Positions 12,569 through 23,825 of a DNA stretch of 64,000 nt are shown piece by piece. Both the position numbers and the translations under genes were made by a program. Below the pieces are notes generated by a model. It ran no database searches. It worked only from the letters and a program-made list of their open reading frames with translations, and was not told where the DNA came from. Within the stretch, counting starts at the first letter, position 1; every line of letters begins with the position of its first letter. Source of the stretch: Avena insularis (taxonomy: Eukaryota > Streptophyta > Magnoliopsida > Poales > Poaceae); NCBI GenBank assembly GCA_023614405.1, contig JAJUPC010000235.1, forward strand, positions 124,001 to 188,000, given 5' to 3'.

Positions 12569-14261
12569 TGAAGGGAATATGCCTGAGAGGCAATAATAAA
12601 GTGGTTATTATCTTATTCCATGTTTATGGTAAATTTGTTTTTTGCATGCTATAATTGTATTAATTGGAAACGTTAATACATGTGTGTTTAATAAACAAAA
12701 TACAAAGTTCCTAGTAATGCCTCTCATATAAACTAGCTCGTTGATTAACAAGATGATCAAGGTTTTCTGATCATGGACATTGGATGTTGTTAATAACGAG
12801 ATCACAACATTAGTGGAATGATGTGATGAACATTCATCCAAAGTATAGCATTACGATCAAATTCATTATGTTTATATTGCTATAACATCATACGAAGTAA
12901 TCCTAGTCCTTAGACCATGAGATCATGTTAATCACTAACACCGGAAGAGTATCTTGATAACATCAAACATCACACCGTAACAGGGTGACTGTAAAGGTGG
13001 GTTCAGTGCTACGAAGGTGTTATGTAGAGGCTCATGGATCAAGAGTGGGGTTTGTCTATCCCGATGACGGATAGATATACTCGGGGCCCTCTCGGTGATA
13101 TCACATTGAAATAGCTTGCAAGCAAGCGATGTGATCACTAGAATGTTATATCACGGGAACGAGAAAAGAGTGCATGTCGATAACAAGATCAAACTAGGTA
13201 TTGAGATACCAATGATCGAATCTCGGACATGTAATATATCGCGAGACAAAGGGATTTAGTTACGGCGTTAAATTCACACGATCACAAGAGTCATCGTTCA
13301 ATGTGTGGGAGTCATTACGGATCTCCAGGTCCCGCAGCTGGTTATTGATCGGAGAGGGGTCTTGATCATTTCTGCATTATTCGCAAACCGTAGGGTGACA
13401 CTCTTAAGGGATACCTACACCATTTGGAGCAAATATGTTTCAGATAAATATTTAAGAAAGCGCTGGAATCATTTCAATGGAAATCAGAATTGTTTCGGGT
13501 GAAATTGCAGAAATTGGTTCTGCATGTGATATTGAAATGTTGCAGAGGGTTTTATGTGAATGTTTGTTAATTAAAGTAATTAACAAAATTCTGAATAAAA
13601 TAAATAAAATAGTTTTATTTAATTAGAGCTTGCATTAAATTTGGTGAAAATTTAATGCATGTGAGTGGAGGCATATTTATGTGAGTGGAGCATCCACCAC
13701 ATGAATGATGGAAGAGGTGGGGGCACCACCATGGCTGCCACACCATGGCCCTTGGCTGCCCCCTCTTCCCTATAAAAGGCCCCCCTCTCCTCCTCACAAC
13801 ACACCTCCTCGTGAAGGATCTCTCTTCCTCTCTAGTTATTCCCCATGGTCTTGGATTAGCGAGATACATGTTCCCGGTAGCTTTATCAGGAAAGGAGTTG
13901 ATGCTTCCGCTGCTTTGCTGGAGCGAGGGACAGAGGTTGTTGGGGTATCGGACGTGTGTGCGATCACGAATGCACCGCTGCTTTGCGGTGCTAGACTTGG
14001 TGGTGCTGGACTTGCTGAAGCTGGATCTGATGGACGTGCTGGACCTGCTGGACCTTCTAGACTTCATCATGATCTTGAGATCGGCAAGTGTATGACTACA
14101 TCATCTACGAGTTCCATCTTGTTAACAAAGCTTTTTTGTCTTCGAGGGTATGTTCTCTATGGATGTATATCCACCTGTTGATTGTATCTAATAGATAGAT
14201 CTTGGCGTATAATAGTTCCCATCGTAGGATTTTTTTTGTTTTCTATGCTGCGAACCCAACA
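12569..14261 (+). repeat. 3' LTR of the Angela/BARE-like Copia
   Basis: This 1693-bp copy of the 5' LTR begins TGAAGGGAATATGCC and ends GAACCCAACA, with a TATA box at 13769-13778. Open frames at 13615-14181 on both strands mirror those of the 5' LTR and are not genes. Confidence 0.92.
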
Positions 14262-14266
14262 AGTTT
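14262..14266 (+). repeat. Target-site duplication AGTTT, right copy
   Basis: Exact match to 6157-6161. It abuts the CA end of the right LTR. Confidence 0.93.
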
Positions 14267-14898
14267 GTCCGCAAGAAACAAGTGATCACTAGTGTCAACA
14301 GTTTTCCTTGGACTCCAATAGTTAACTTTCTTTCAATGAAATCGAAAGTAACTGGGTTGTGCTCTTTGAACCAATTTACCCTTAAGATAATATCAGACCC
14401 TTGGAGCTCAAGTATTATGAAATTGGTGCATAATTCATGACCTTAGATGGTGAACTTGCAATTATATGCAATAGCAGTAGAAGAAAGAATCCCCCCACCA
14501 GCTACTGTGACTGTTCTTTCCTTAGAATCAGTCATTGGGATCTTGTATTTTGTTGCAAAGGCTAGGTCCATGAAGGTTTTTGTACTCCCTGTGTCAGCTA
14601 GAGCTACAACTTGTGACTTGTTTATATTTAGCAAAAGTGATATTGTTGAGTCACTTGGGCATCCACTATAAGCGGCAACAGAAATGTTCATTAACCCCTC
14701 TATTGGTTGTACTACTAGTTGTGCTTCCACCGTAGGAACACCTTGTTCTGGTACTAGTAGTATTGGCCCTTGTTGGATCATTGGTGGTGGGGGATTAATT
14801 GGTAAAGGCTCTAGTCTGTCTTCTTCTTCTTCTTCACCCAGACCTTGGAGTTCAATGGCATTAAGAGCTCGTTGCATTTGGGGGTATTTGTGGCCCAT
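14267..14898 (-). pseudogene. Reina-like aspartic protease and Gag C-terminus
   Basis: On minus, a run beginning near 14898 carries an acidic/proline-rich linker (GLGEEEEEDRLEPLPINPPPP). It is followed by the retropepsin site LADTGSTKTFM and the conserved GGG turn typical of gypsy proteases. A stop at about 14443 ends the frame, after which protease-like sequence continues to the insertion site (HELCTNFIILELQGSDIILR). The catalytic DTG is intact. The enzyme would have cut the Gag-Pol polyprotein. The frame resumes at 6156 once the nested Copia is removed. Confidence 0.8.
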
Positions 14899-15201
14899 AA
14901 AGAAGTTTTCGTTGTAGTACTAGCATAATCTAGGTCCTCTGTTATTGTTTGGAGGCCTGTTATGATTATCTCTAGGCAATGGTTACCTCTGATTCCACTA
15001 TGGGGAATATATTCTGGGAATTGGGGCAGCAGGTTGTACCTTCTTCACATTCAACAGGTAAGCCTTTTCATAGTTTCTAGCATACCAATAGGCTGAGAGC
15101 ATAGAATCTAGCTTTTGGCATTGCACCATGTGTTTAATGATGTCCTTTAATCCACTGACAAATCTATCCACATAGAAATCCTAGGGCAGATAACTTATTT
15201 C
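14899..15201 (-). other. Degraded Gag linker with nucleocapsid region
   Basis: This lies between the surviving gag frame and the protease frame on minus. It should contain the zinc knuckle, but no clean CCHC motif can be read. Stops occur in every frame. Confidence 0.4.
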
Positions 15202-16414
15202 TCATTTTATTTGAGTCATCCATAGCTCATACAGATCAATGTAAGCATGGACTGTAGTGGTTTGTTTAAGTAGCTGTAGTTGGTCCATAGGGTCATTTGC
15301 AGCACTATCTGGAAAACGGTCTATGAGCACCTGACTAAGTTCCTGCCACGACATGTTGTGCAGAGATAGTCCAGAACTACTGATCCATGTTTTTTCCTGC
15401 CCTCGAATATTTGCAATCCCCCACTTAACTCTGTTTTCATGAGGAATTTCTACCATATCAAACACGTCTGCACACTCCAGCAGCCAGGCTCTTGGTGATT
15501 CACCCATGAAGATCGACAATTCTACATGTGGAGTTCTCATATGCATCTCATGGTTGGTGTGTTGGTAGGACAATTGTGTAAAACGATTGTGTGGAAATGT
15601 GTTGTTTGATGGTTGTTGGTGTGTAGGGAGTGGCTGGTAGTGAGGTGCTGGTGTTGTGGAATTGGTACTTGGGTATTGGGCAGAATTGTTTTGTGTCAGG
15701 GTGGAGGTGGGGATTGGTGGTGGTGTAGGGTACTGGTGGTTTCTTGTGGGTGGGTGCTGGGATTGATACAGTTGGAGCTGGTTATTTGGGAGGCGTTGTT
15801 GTTGGTAGTAGTGTGGCTGGGTGCTGGGGTTGGTGTGTTGCACAAAGGTTGGGCGCGAAGATGACGCCGCTGTTGTGGACATGATAAGCTCGTTCTCCGT
15901 TGCTATGGCTTTCTGTCGAACATCTGCCGTGCTTGGTTGGATGGGTAGCTGGGCTGGTGTTAAACGACCCAATTGAGGTGGGAAAGGTGGAGGATTTGTG
16001 TTGGGAGGTGTGGGTTGTGGAGTAGTTGTCTCAGGAATGGGGGAAAGTTGGGTGTTTGTGCGCGGTGGAGGAGTAACAAAGGTTGGATCTTGGCCCATGT
16101 CTGGGGCATTCATACCTGACGTTGGAGCGAGCCGGTTGATGCTGGTCTACATCCTAGCCATCATCACGGTCATATTCTCCATCTGGCTAGTAAGCATGCC
16201 AATTGCCGCCGACGATTCCGCTTGGTAAGAATGGAGACGGCGTCCCACTGAGCGCTCGTCGCGCTCCGATCTCTGTTGCACTCTGAGGGCCGCAAGCTCC
16301 ACATCCCGTTGTTGATGCTGACCTCAAGATTAGTGCCACATCTTTGCGGTGCTCGCGGGAGGAATTCCTTGAAGATGACCGAGAGGAAGCCCAGGTTCTT
16401 TTGCCCTCCGACAT
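15202..16414 (-). pseudogene. gag: Reina-like gag
   Basis: A likely start is the ATG at 16414 on minus (MSEGKRTWASSRSSSRNS). The frame stops near 16187 and resumes as a 303-codon open stretch from 16113 to 15202. The N-terminal half is low complexity, rich in proline, threonine, asparagine and glutamine. The C-terminal half resembles the gypsy capsid: FMGESPRAWLLECADVFDMV, then VKWGIANIRGQEKTWI, WQELSQVLIDRF and a leucine/glutamine-rich segment. It would form the particle around element RNA. At least one stop lies between the two blocks. Confidence 0.75.
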
Positions 16415-16583
16415 TGCCTTTTGTCGCTGTAGGGATTTTACACCAAATCAATGAGATATGGAAAACCTAGAAGAGGAGTGATGAGGGAGGGAGGCCGCCG
16501 ATGCGGCTTGATTGAGGAGGAAAGACGACGTCGTCGATGCGGGTTGGGAGGGAGGGAGACGCTTGAGGCGTCCGAGGAGCGCT

Positions 16584-16597
16584 GGCTCTAGATACCA
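16584..16597 (-). other. Primer-binding site of the Reina-like element
   Basis: On minus, TGGTATCTAGAGCC begins three bases inside the LTR end. It is the initiator tRNA-Met site with one or two inserted bases relative to TGGTATCAGAGCC. Confidence 0.7.
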
Positions 16598-16600
16598 CCT

Positions 16601-16882
16601 TGTCAGGACCCCGAGGGCGCTGATATCGATTGGCAGTCAAGAAGGGGGAGGAGGAGCTCCGGTGGCTCAGAGATACAGGAAAGGAAAAATAGTAGATAAA
16701 TTTAGGGTTTTATTTCTGCGTGCCACCCATCCACCCACTCGTGCTCCTTTATAACATAAGAGCAGGACCACACTTTGTTTAAGACTGGTTATTACACTCT
16801 ACTAAATTACTTAAGACTGGGATTACAAAACTGACGGTGCTGAACGATTGGATTACTGAATCATCAGGTGCCAATCCTGACA
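16601..16882 (-). repeat. 5' LTR of the Reina-like element
   Basis: This 282-bp unit has a perfect 8-bp terminal inverted repeat, TGTCAGGA at 16601 and TCCTGACA ending at 16882. On minus it contains TTATAAAGGAGC near 16756-16747 as a TATA box, followed downstream by AAAACCCTAAATTT. No second copy is found at the left end of the element. Confidence 0.8.
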
Positions 16883-17151
16883 GGCTCGACGCGTGAGAAC
16901 GGAAGGAGCCAAAGGGAGGCTTGCTGCGGGAAGCTGGAGTGCTGGGAGGCGGCACGCGCGTGGAGTGGTGGTTGGCGGCGAGTGGGTTGAGTGGTTGGGG
17001 GCGATGCAGTTAGTCGGGAGGAGGACGAAGGGACCAGGGAGGTGACATAAACATTGAAAAGGTGCCAAACTTACCGATGGCAGGGTGGGTTATTAACTCC
17101 AAATCCAGGGGTAATTTTAAAACCACCGTAAGCAAAATTATATAGTAGAGA
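16883..17151 (-). mobile_element. Candidate Helitron 5' end (minus orientation), interrupted by the Reina-like LTR
   Basis: On minus, TCTCTACTATATAATTTTGC starts at 17151 and is preceded by an A, as expected for Helitron insertion between A and T. The next 150 bases hold a conserved-looking GGTGGTTTTAAAATTACCCC segment, then GC-rich sequence up to the LTR. The Reina-like element would have inserted about 270 bp inside. The matching CTAG end was not located, probably because the left side was lost with the 3' end of the gypsy element. Confidence 0.45.
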
Positions 17152-17700
17152 TGTATTGTACGAGGAAAAGTTTAGAGATCAGGCCTTTCTCGGCCTGTCA
17201 CCGGCGATGACGTGTTGGCACTTCTTCGATCCTTTAGTGGAGATGGCATGTTGGTGCTTTCTCGATCTGGCGACGGAGACGACACAATGACGAGGCTGGT
17301 TCTAGTAAACGCAATGGGGAATGGGGAATAGAAGGGAGACAAGGCGTCAACCTTATCGGAATAAATTGTTTCCTTTTTTATAGTAAAAATTATATTCTTT
17401 TGACAAATTTGTGATATGCCAATAACTTAAACTCAAAACTAAATGGTTTGCTTGTTAATTTTACATAGTCGAATCTCGATGTTTTTTGTTAAGCAATATT
17501 TATGCTGGTCTCACATTTCAGACTCGAACAATTTATTTCAGACTCGAACAATTTGCAAGATACCAGCCCGCCCCACAAAATAGATAAGCTACCCGGCCTC
17601 CAGGAGTCCGAGTGTGCGCGTCTTCGTTGTCCGTTGATTCGGCTGAAACGCTCTAGGTTTCAACCCCGCAAGGATTCAGCGTAGTTCGATTTACCCACCT
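17152..17700. other. Unassigned flank with a 20-bp tandem repeat
   Basis: No gene is visible. ATTTCAGACTCGAACAATTT at 17515-17534 is followed directly by a near-identical copy at 17535-17554. A looser repeat of a GATGACGTGTTGGCACTTC-like unit occurs at about 17206-17270. Confidence 0.5.
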
Positions 17701-18368
17701 GTTGTTTACCTTGAGGCTACGTGGACATGCCAATGACTATTGGGCCTAATTGTGTGTGGGATCGTCGAAACGAGGCAGGGTGCATTCTCATTTGGTGCGT
17801 GCAGATTGACTGATCGATGGCATCGAGCGAAAAACCTAGATAGGGGAAAATATCTTCTCTTCCTCACGGACCTCCTTCTTCACGCCTCTGCCGCCGCCCC
17901 TCCACCCGAGCTCTGTCGCCTCCTCTCCCGCACGCCTCCGCCATCGCCCCACCTGGTTACCCGAGCTCCGTTGCCTCCGTATGCGTATCCACTTCATCAC
18001 GCGGGGGCGGAGCGAGGGCTGCAACAGCTGCGGCTGGGTCGAAGCTAGACCCGTGCCTCTCCTCGCCGGTCGTCGCTCCATGCGACGGAGCTCCACACCT
18101 CATCAATGACAGGTCCGCGGGGTGGCATATGCGTGGCCGTGGGGAGGCGCATTCGGGTCAGTGCGGGTGGTGTCAAACAAAGGGATCAACGATAGCCTTG
18201 GCTTTCCGCCTGCACAGTTTGGTTGCAGTGGCGGAGGTGTTCGTGGTTGGTTAGTGATCGTCGGCACCGGCGCGAGACCAAGGTGACTCCACTCTCTTCC
18301 TCCTCCATTTCCCCATTTTCCCATGTCAGCTCCCAGATTCAGTCACCTCCTTTGGTCTCCCCCTTTCA

Positions 18369-18469
18369 GCATATGCGACTCGGGAAGACGAGAAAGGGCG
18401 GCGAAGGAGGAGCAGCCAGCATATGCGACCGCGGGAAGACGAGAAAGGGCGGCAAGGGAGGAGCAGCCT
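18369..18469 (+). repeat. 50-bp tandem duplication in GC-rich island
   Basis: Two adjacent units both start GCATATGCGAC (18369 and 18419), continue GGGAAGACGAGAAAGGGCGG, and end AGGAGCAGCC. The period of 50 is not a multiple of three, so the copies are read in different frames. This argues against a functional protein repeat. Confidence 0.8.
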
Positions 18470-19178
18470 CGCCGGTTGGCCTGCGGATTTTGCATCGGCG
18501 GACTCCTCCACGGGTAATCCCCTCCGCTTGCTCTCAACGAATGTTTCCTCCATCTCTCGTCTCTCTCACGTTCTCTCTCTGTCCATAGATTGGACCACGC
18601 GTGAGCCGGCAGCGGCGACGTCTGCGTGATGGCACTGTTCCGTGAGATCCATGGATGTGCGGTGGCTTGGTGACAGGTCATGGTCGGCGAGGTCCTCCCC
18701 CTTCTCCTCAAATTTTGATATGTTCCCTTCCATTCAATCCGATTCGTGAGTTAACTTCGTTTGTATTTGGTTTGTTATGTTTGTGCCCCATTTCAATTTT
18801 CGAGATCCGTCCAGATTAGGGGGCCTTGATGCCATTTTCTCCACCGGATCCAGCACGAGGTGTTTCTCCAGTGAAGTTCTGATGGATGGAGGTGAGGTGC
18901 ACAATGAATTGTACGTGCTGGGGGCATGGTAGAATCTTTCTCTATCTCTTCTCTCTAGATCGATGAACACATCTACTGCTGCTTGTGAACCTCTTTCTCC
19001 TAGATGTGATGAAATATCTACATATTAGTTCTACTTAAACAATCTGAAAATCAGTTCTTCACATTATGTTCCAGGCTCAAGGGACCTATCGCACTCCCTT
19101 AATCTAAAGGTACTCCTGAAGGTGCTGAAGGCAGCAGAGAGGGAGGCCGTTGCAGTGCACTGATGCAGAGGGCACTCT

Positions 19179-19413
19179 ACCTTAGGAGGTCACGGCTGGT
19201 TCCGCTTGCTGGGGCGCCATCCTCGCCAACAGTTCCCCCATCAGAGGAGGAGGGGATGGCACGGTGGTGCAGTCCTCCCTGTGGCCGTTGTCGTCGATGA
19301 TGTAGGCGGGGGCGCTCATCCGAGCATGGCATAGTCCTCCTTGGTCCTCCGTCATGACCTGGACGCGGCTGCCGCTGCTGATTTCCCAGATGGGCGCGGC
19401 GAGCTGCTGCTAA
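19179..19413 (-). pseudogene. Open minus-strand exon-like stretch, possible Agenet-type fragment
   Basis: A minus frame open for about 75 codons contains PIWEISSGSRVQVMTEDQGG followed by YIIDDNGHREDC. The SGSxVxVxxEDxG pattern recalls the start of plant Agenet/Tudor-like domains, but the rest of the domain is not recognisable, so the match is weak. It has no start codon context and no partner exons. It could be a captured exon or chance. Confidence 0.2.
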
Positions 19414-19680
19414 GCACCAGGGAGACAGGGAGTTTGGAACTAAGAGATGAAGAAGAATGTCATTTTCAGATGTGGGGAACAAGGGGCGGTAGCAAGCTGC
19501 AGCCGAGAAGTAGGGAGCAAGGGCAGAGAACGCCTTGGGCAGCCTCCAGAACAGAGGAGAAGCCGAGCAAGGGGAGAACCAGGGAAGGTAAGAAAAAAGA
19601 GAGGTTAGTCATTTTGGTAAATTTTTCTGGTAAATTTTTTGATTACTGAAAGTATGAATAGCCTGTGCTTTTCTAGGCTC

Positions 19681-22600
19681 ATGTATTATTATTACAACCG
19701 ATATCCCTTTTCTCTTACTATGGCACAAGGTCAATAGTCATTTTGCATAATCATGTCTCTTCTGCTTATTTGAATCATATTAAATCTAGAGCTAAGTTAT
19801 AATCTATTCAGATTCATATGACATAAAATCCTCTATGAGCTTGCCAGCCACTCATCTTGGTTCAGGCTTTGAATTTACGTCTGATTGCAGCGTGGTAGTT
19901 AATTAATGTTGTCCCCTTTCCTTATTTGTGGCTATCTATGGTGGATTCATTTAGTTTTCGTCTTGTTTTATGTACTTCAGGGCTGATTCAAGTTCTTTAA
20001 GTAGAAATAGATGGTAGTTCTACTTTACTCAATTTCGGTGCAGCCAAATTAGTTGCTGATCTTATTTTGGTGTGCTTTGCCATTGCTGATATTACCTAAT
20101 AATTTGATTATGGCGATGTCATCTCCATCTCAAATTAGATGCTTACCGTGTATATTTTCGACTTGACCGTCCATTGTTCAACACCGGCCTGCTGTTAATG
20201 CGAGATTCCGCTCTGCATTTTAAAGTTGTGCATATCAAAATTATTGATTCAGTGTTAATTCTCCTGCTTAAAACTTAGTCCTCCACATGAAACTACTAAC
20301 TGGAATTTGGCGGTTTATCTGCCTAACTCGCTTCCATTCAGGTATGCATATCTAAATATCGATTCAGTGTTAGTTCTCCTGCTTAATACTCAAGCCTCCA
20401 CACGAAAGTACTAATTGAAGTTTGGCGGTTTATCAGTCTAGCTCGATACCAACTGCCTGGGTACCTATCTCCATGCCAGTGTTTAAAGAAAGTATAGTGC
20501 ATCTTAGTAGAGTAAGCATATATAATACGCTGGACTCACTTTACTTGATACAAGTTTGAAAGAACTCCTTAACGAGATCAGGTTAAAGTAGTGTTGTTCT
20601 GCTTAGTTCACTTCCATTCTTACATGATTTCATGATGTATCTATAGATAACAATTCTCCCACGTCTTCCATCACTATGCTTTATCTAGAGCCGCAGTGAC
20701 TCTGTCACATCTGCTTTCTCCACTAACAAGACTGTGCAGCCCCGACCTCTGTTACTTCTAAATTTTAGTTTCTACCATCGGTAGCCAATTAGTCAACTGT
20801 TGATTGTATGTAAATACGTTTATGGTTTATGAAGACAGCAAAATTCGTGTGACTGTCAATTTTCCACGCATCAAAATTGTCGTGTCCAGGTTCCCATGTT
20901 CCTATGACTATACATGGAGTCAGGTCCATGGATGTAACCATAGCGGAATACACCGTTGTTGTAGCAGCTATTAGATACACGGAGAATGCAGCTAATACGG
21001 TGATAAGAAATTTGAACTACAGGCGATTAAAGCAGGTAAAAGAGAAGAACAAACATCTCAGGATTCATCTCTATGGATATCAAATTATCATTTTATTCCC
21101 CATTCAAAAATATTCCAAGAACAATTTTTTCCTCAGATTCGGTAACTCCCCTCTTCAGGCCGCGGGCACAGCGGCACGGAAGGTGGGAATGTGAGTGCTG
21201 CAGGAGAGTGGCACCGCTCAGGTCGCGATGATAGAGTGTGTTGACTGAGTTTTGTCCTCTTTATGTTGAAGGCAGGGAGGGACAATGATATATTAGGAGA
21301 TAGCTCTGTTGTTGAAAATCTGTTAAAAGTAGGAGATATAATATTGATAGGCCATTCTTGGAGTGTTCGAGTTTTCTCAACAATAAATAGTGATAGGCCA
21401 TTCTAGGAGGAAAATACAAGACTGAACTTCTACTTGGTTCATAATGTGTTCCTAGCTTCTTATTTACTTATGTTTTTAGCTATCATTTTAAATGTTAATC
21501 CATGTACGCCATACACGATTATACTAGGTAAAGCATATTTTAAGACAGAAGATTCCCATACATTGCTATTGTAGCACTCATCATCTATGCTTGTTGTTAC
21601 AATGCCCCATAGAATATGCTTGAGTTGTTGCATGGTATCAGAAGAACACGTTGATTCATACTACAGGTAAATATTTCAAAGTGACAAGATTTTTTGTTTC
21701 ATATGCAATTATAACAATTATTTTTGATTCTAATATATTTTCTCTTTTGTTCTTCCCCTTTTGTATTTATTTGCTACCCTCTGTGTTTATCGGCTTTGTT
21801 TGTTTGTTACATGAATCTCATGGTATGTGGATCTTTTTTTTTTCAGATTCTAGCGTCACGTTTCAGTGTACTCTTTTCAGGTACATGACTATTCATCTCT
21901 TTCACCTTTAGTGGTTATTTATTTAAGGAGACAATGTTGACTACTAATTTGGCTCTAGGAATCACCGCGTAATAATTAGAGTTCTGTGCATTATTTCCGA
22001 GGTCGTGAAAAGATTTGTAACCTGTTGCCTTCTATTTTATTTTCCTTAATTCTTCATTCCCTCTAAGTACTTGATGTTACGGCATCATCAGATTACTACT
22101 GACATAAATTTTCACACGGTTTCTTAGGTTGGCTGCAATAAACTATGAGGTGCAAAGAAGTGCTGGTTTATGGTGATCTTGCACAAATTATAAATTAAAT
22201 GCTTTGGAGCTTATTTCTTATGTAGGTTCAAGGAAGTATTGTTTGTTACCGTGGATGTTATTATTTCTATTGCATAAGAAAAAGTACTTGCCAACAGGCA
22301 CTAACAATGAGAATCATCTACCTATAGCTTTGCCTAATCATGCAAGAATTAACTTTTGATTGTAAATATTTTTTTGGGCATTCTTATAAAGCTTGCAACG
22401 CTAGCCGTAATAAAATTTCAGATAAACCTGCTGCTTCTTATGCTAATGATTGGTTCTCATGTAATTTTTGATCTTCCATGCCACTTATTTCTTCTACCGA
22501 GATAAAACTCGCCGACAGTTTTCACCTCCAATCCTTACCAACTTGGATGTTGGTTGCTGCTGTGCTGGCCTCGAGGTGGTCATCCGGCCATTTCTTCCAA

Positions 22601-23067
22601 CTTGATTTCATCGTGGAATAAATCTGTTGAAGGATTATAGGAAGTTCGTATTTTAGAAAGGTAGGGGCATGTAGAGTAATATGTATGTTTCTTATCAATA
22701 TAACCTGGTGCTGTTAGTAAGAGCATGTTTTATTAGTTGATATAAATTTCGTTGAGTAATTGCGTACATGTTAATGGCTATTCTATGTAAACAAGATGGC
22801 AATTTCTTGAAATTTCTGATTGTGGTCTTCTTTTATCATGGTACTACTTTTGGTATGACATCAATTATTTAGTGAGCGAGCTTGGACAAAAGCACAAATT
22901 CTAAAAAAAATAGTGTGAAGTTGTACTAAATTATCATATTTATGGTGTAGCACCTCGATGAAATGGCTATTCTATATAAAAGAGATAGTAAAGCAAACAA
23001 ATTCAGGGCTGACTCCAGATACTACAGTATCATGTGGTTGACACTGAAACGAGATATATGAAACTTA
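19681..23067. other. Non-coding AT-rich stretch
   Basis: No open frame here resembles a protein, and the frames at 20877-21194 and 21651-21911 are short and low in coding signal. It contains one tandem duplication at 20225-20455. It may be the body of a non-autonomous DNA element or the intron-like sequence of a captured gene, but no termini were found. Confidence 0.4.
20225..20455 (+). repeat. Imperfect tandem duplication of about 115 bp
   Basis: Units starting near 20225 and 20340 share ATTCAGTGTTARTTCTCCTG, then CTCCACAYGAAA and TTTGGCGGTTTATC, in the same order and spacing. They differ by scattered substitutions and small gaps. Confidence 0.75.
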
Positions 23068-23092
23068 TACTCCTCCGGTCCATATTATTGAG
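23068..23092 (+). mobile_element. Stowaway-like MITE end
   Basis: TA followed by CTCCTCCGGTCCATATTA matches the terminal inverted repeat of Stowaway/Mariner MITEs (TA target, CTCCCTCCG core). No inverted copy is found within the next few hundred bases, so only one end survives. Confidence 0.5.
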
Positions 23093-23820
23093 AGTAGATA
23101 AAATGCCTGCCCATTCTGCCATTTGCATCGGTGGCTTTCCATTTTGTAGAGCCTAACACATCTTGTTGTGTTACTTCCGTTCAGTTAAAAATTAAAGAAA
23201 TATATATTGTTTCCAACTAAAATGAATTATGTGTACGGTCAACATGGATAACATTTGTGGCTACAATACTTCCTTGCTTTCGATCGTTCTCACCTGTTTC
23301 ATTAGCTAACTGATGTTTATACAACATAATACCTACGTTCCCTAATAACTTTGACCAAGTTATTAGAATAAACTATCAACGATACATCATGCACTCATTT
23401 TCATATTATATAGATATGCTACTATGATTCTCGAGAATTTTTTCTATAACATTGCTCAAACTTTACAAACATATTATACACCTCCTTTTACTGTACGAGA
23501 TGATGTAACATATCCAAGCAGCTCGGATACAAAAGATTATTCCCACATAAAAATAGCACCCACAGGTCTCTTCCCTGAAAAAAAGGAATTCCAATCAATA
23601 ATCAATAGAACAATGGGTGACACAAAAACACATTTCCAGAAAACCATCGCATTCCTTTTGTTCCAGAAATAGCAAATTAGAATGACATGCATCGGTTGAT
23701 AATAGATATTCTCATCTCTAATAAAAATAACTATTCCTTCAACTATAGTTGTATGTCCAGATTAAATACAAGTTATTCAATGCGGTTCAGTTTCATATGA
23801 TTTAATCTATGGCCAAAGTA
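23093..23820. other. Non-coding stretch
   Basis: AT-rich and without recognisable genes. The 82-codon open frame at 23424-23672 shows no family resemblance. A second possible MITE-like start (CTACGTTCCCTAATAACTTT near 23333) is too weak to call. Confidence 0.4.
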
Positions 23821-23825
23821 CTGTC

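Larger units (their letters stand above)
6162..14261 (+). mobile_element. Full-length Ty1/Copia element of the Angela/WIS/BARE-1 group, decayed inside
   Basis: An 8.1-kb unit bounded by two LTRs of about 1.7 kb (TGAAGGGAATATGCC...GAACCCARCA) and a perfect AGTTT duplication. It has an initiator-tRNA-Met-type primer site just inside the left LTR and a purine-rich tract just before the right LTR. The LTR start, the untranslated leader with its repeated CACGTGATGATCGG motif, and the tract before the 3' LTR agree with the Angela/BARE-1 layout of Triticeae. The first 210 bases of the LTRs differ at roughly 5 percent by hand alignment, so the insertion is not recent. No gag-pol frame longer than about 100 codons survives. 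It sits inside the pol of the minus-strand Reina-like element. Confidence 0.9.
4469..16882 (-). mobile_element. Reina-like Ty3/gypsy chromovirus, 3'-truncated and split by a nested Copia
   Basis: Read on minus, the order is 5' LTR (16601-16882), primer site, gag, aspartic protease, then RT and RNase H. The protease-RT linker is interrupted by the Copia element at 6162-14261. Removing that insertion and one copy of its AGTTT duplication rejoins the pol frame across the site. The 282-bp LTR and the RT signature match the chromovirus/Reina lineage, whose members have unusually short LTRs. The integrase, chromodomain and left LTR are not found. All coding parts carry stops or frameshifts, so the copy is dead. 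The lineage call rests on motif recognition, not a phylogeny. Confidence 0.75.
17701..19680. other. GC-rich gene-like island, no intact gene recognised
   Basis: This block is much richer in GC and CpG than its flanks and reads like the 5' part of a grass gene or captured gene pieces. It has AACCTAG-type leader sequence near 17832, serine- and arginine-rich open frames on both strands, and a consensus splice donor in CAGGGAAG/GTAAGAAAA near 19590. None of the open frames (17740-18048, 18223-18588, 19341-19649 on plus and several on minus) matches a family I know, and they overlap each other in different frames. Transposon-captured fragments are the likeliest explanation. Confidence 0.35.

Noticed and set aside
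14447..14917. Plus-strand ORFs opposite the Reina-like protease
   Set aside because: They are shadows of the protease and Gag linker frame on minus.
23333..23380. Second Stowaway-like end (CTACGTTCCCTAATAACTTT)
   Set aside because: The match to the MITE terminal repeat is too loose, and it has no inverted partner.
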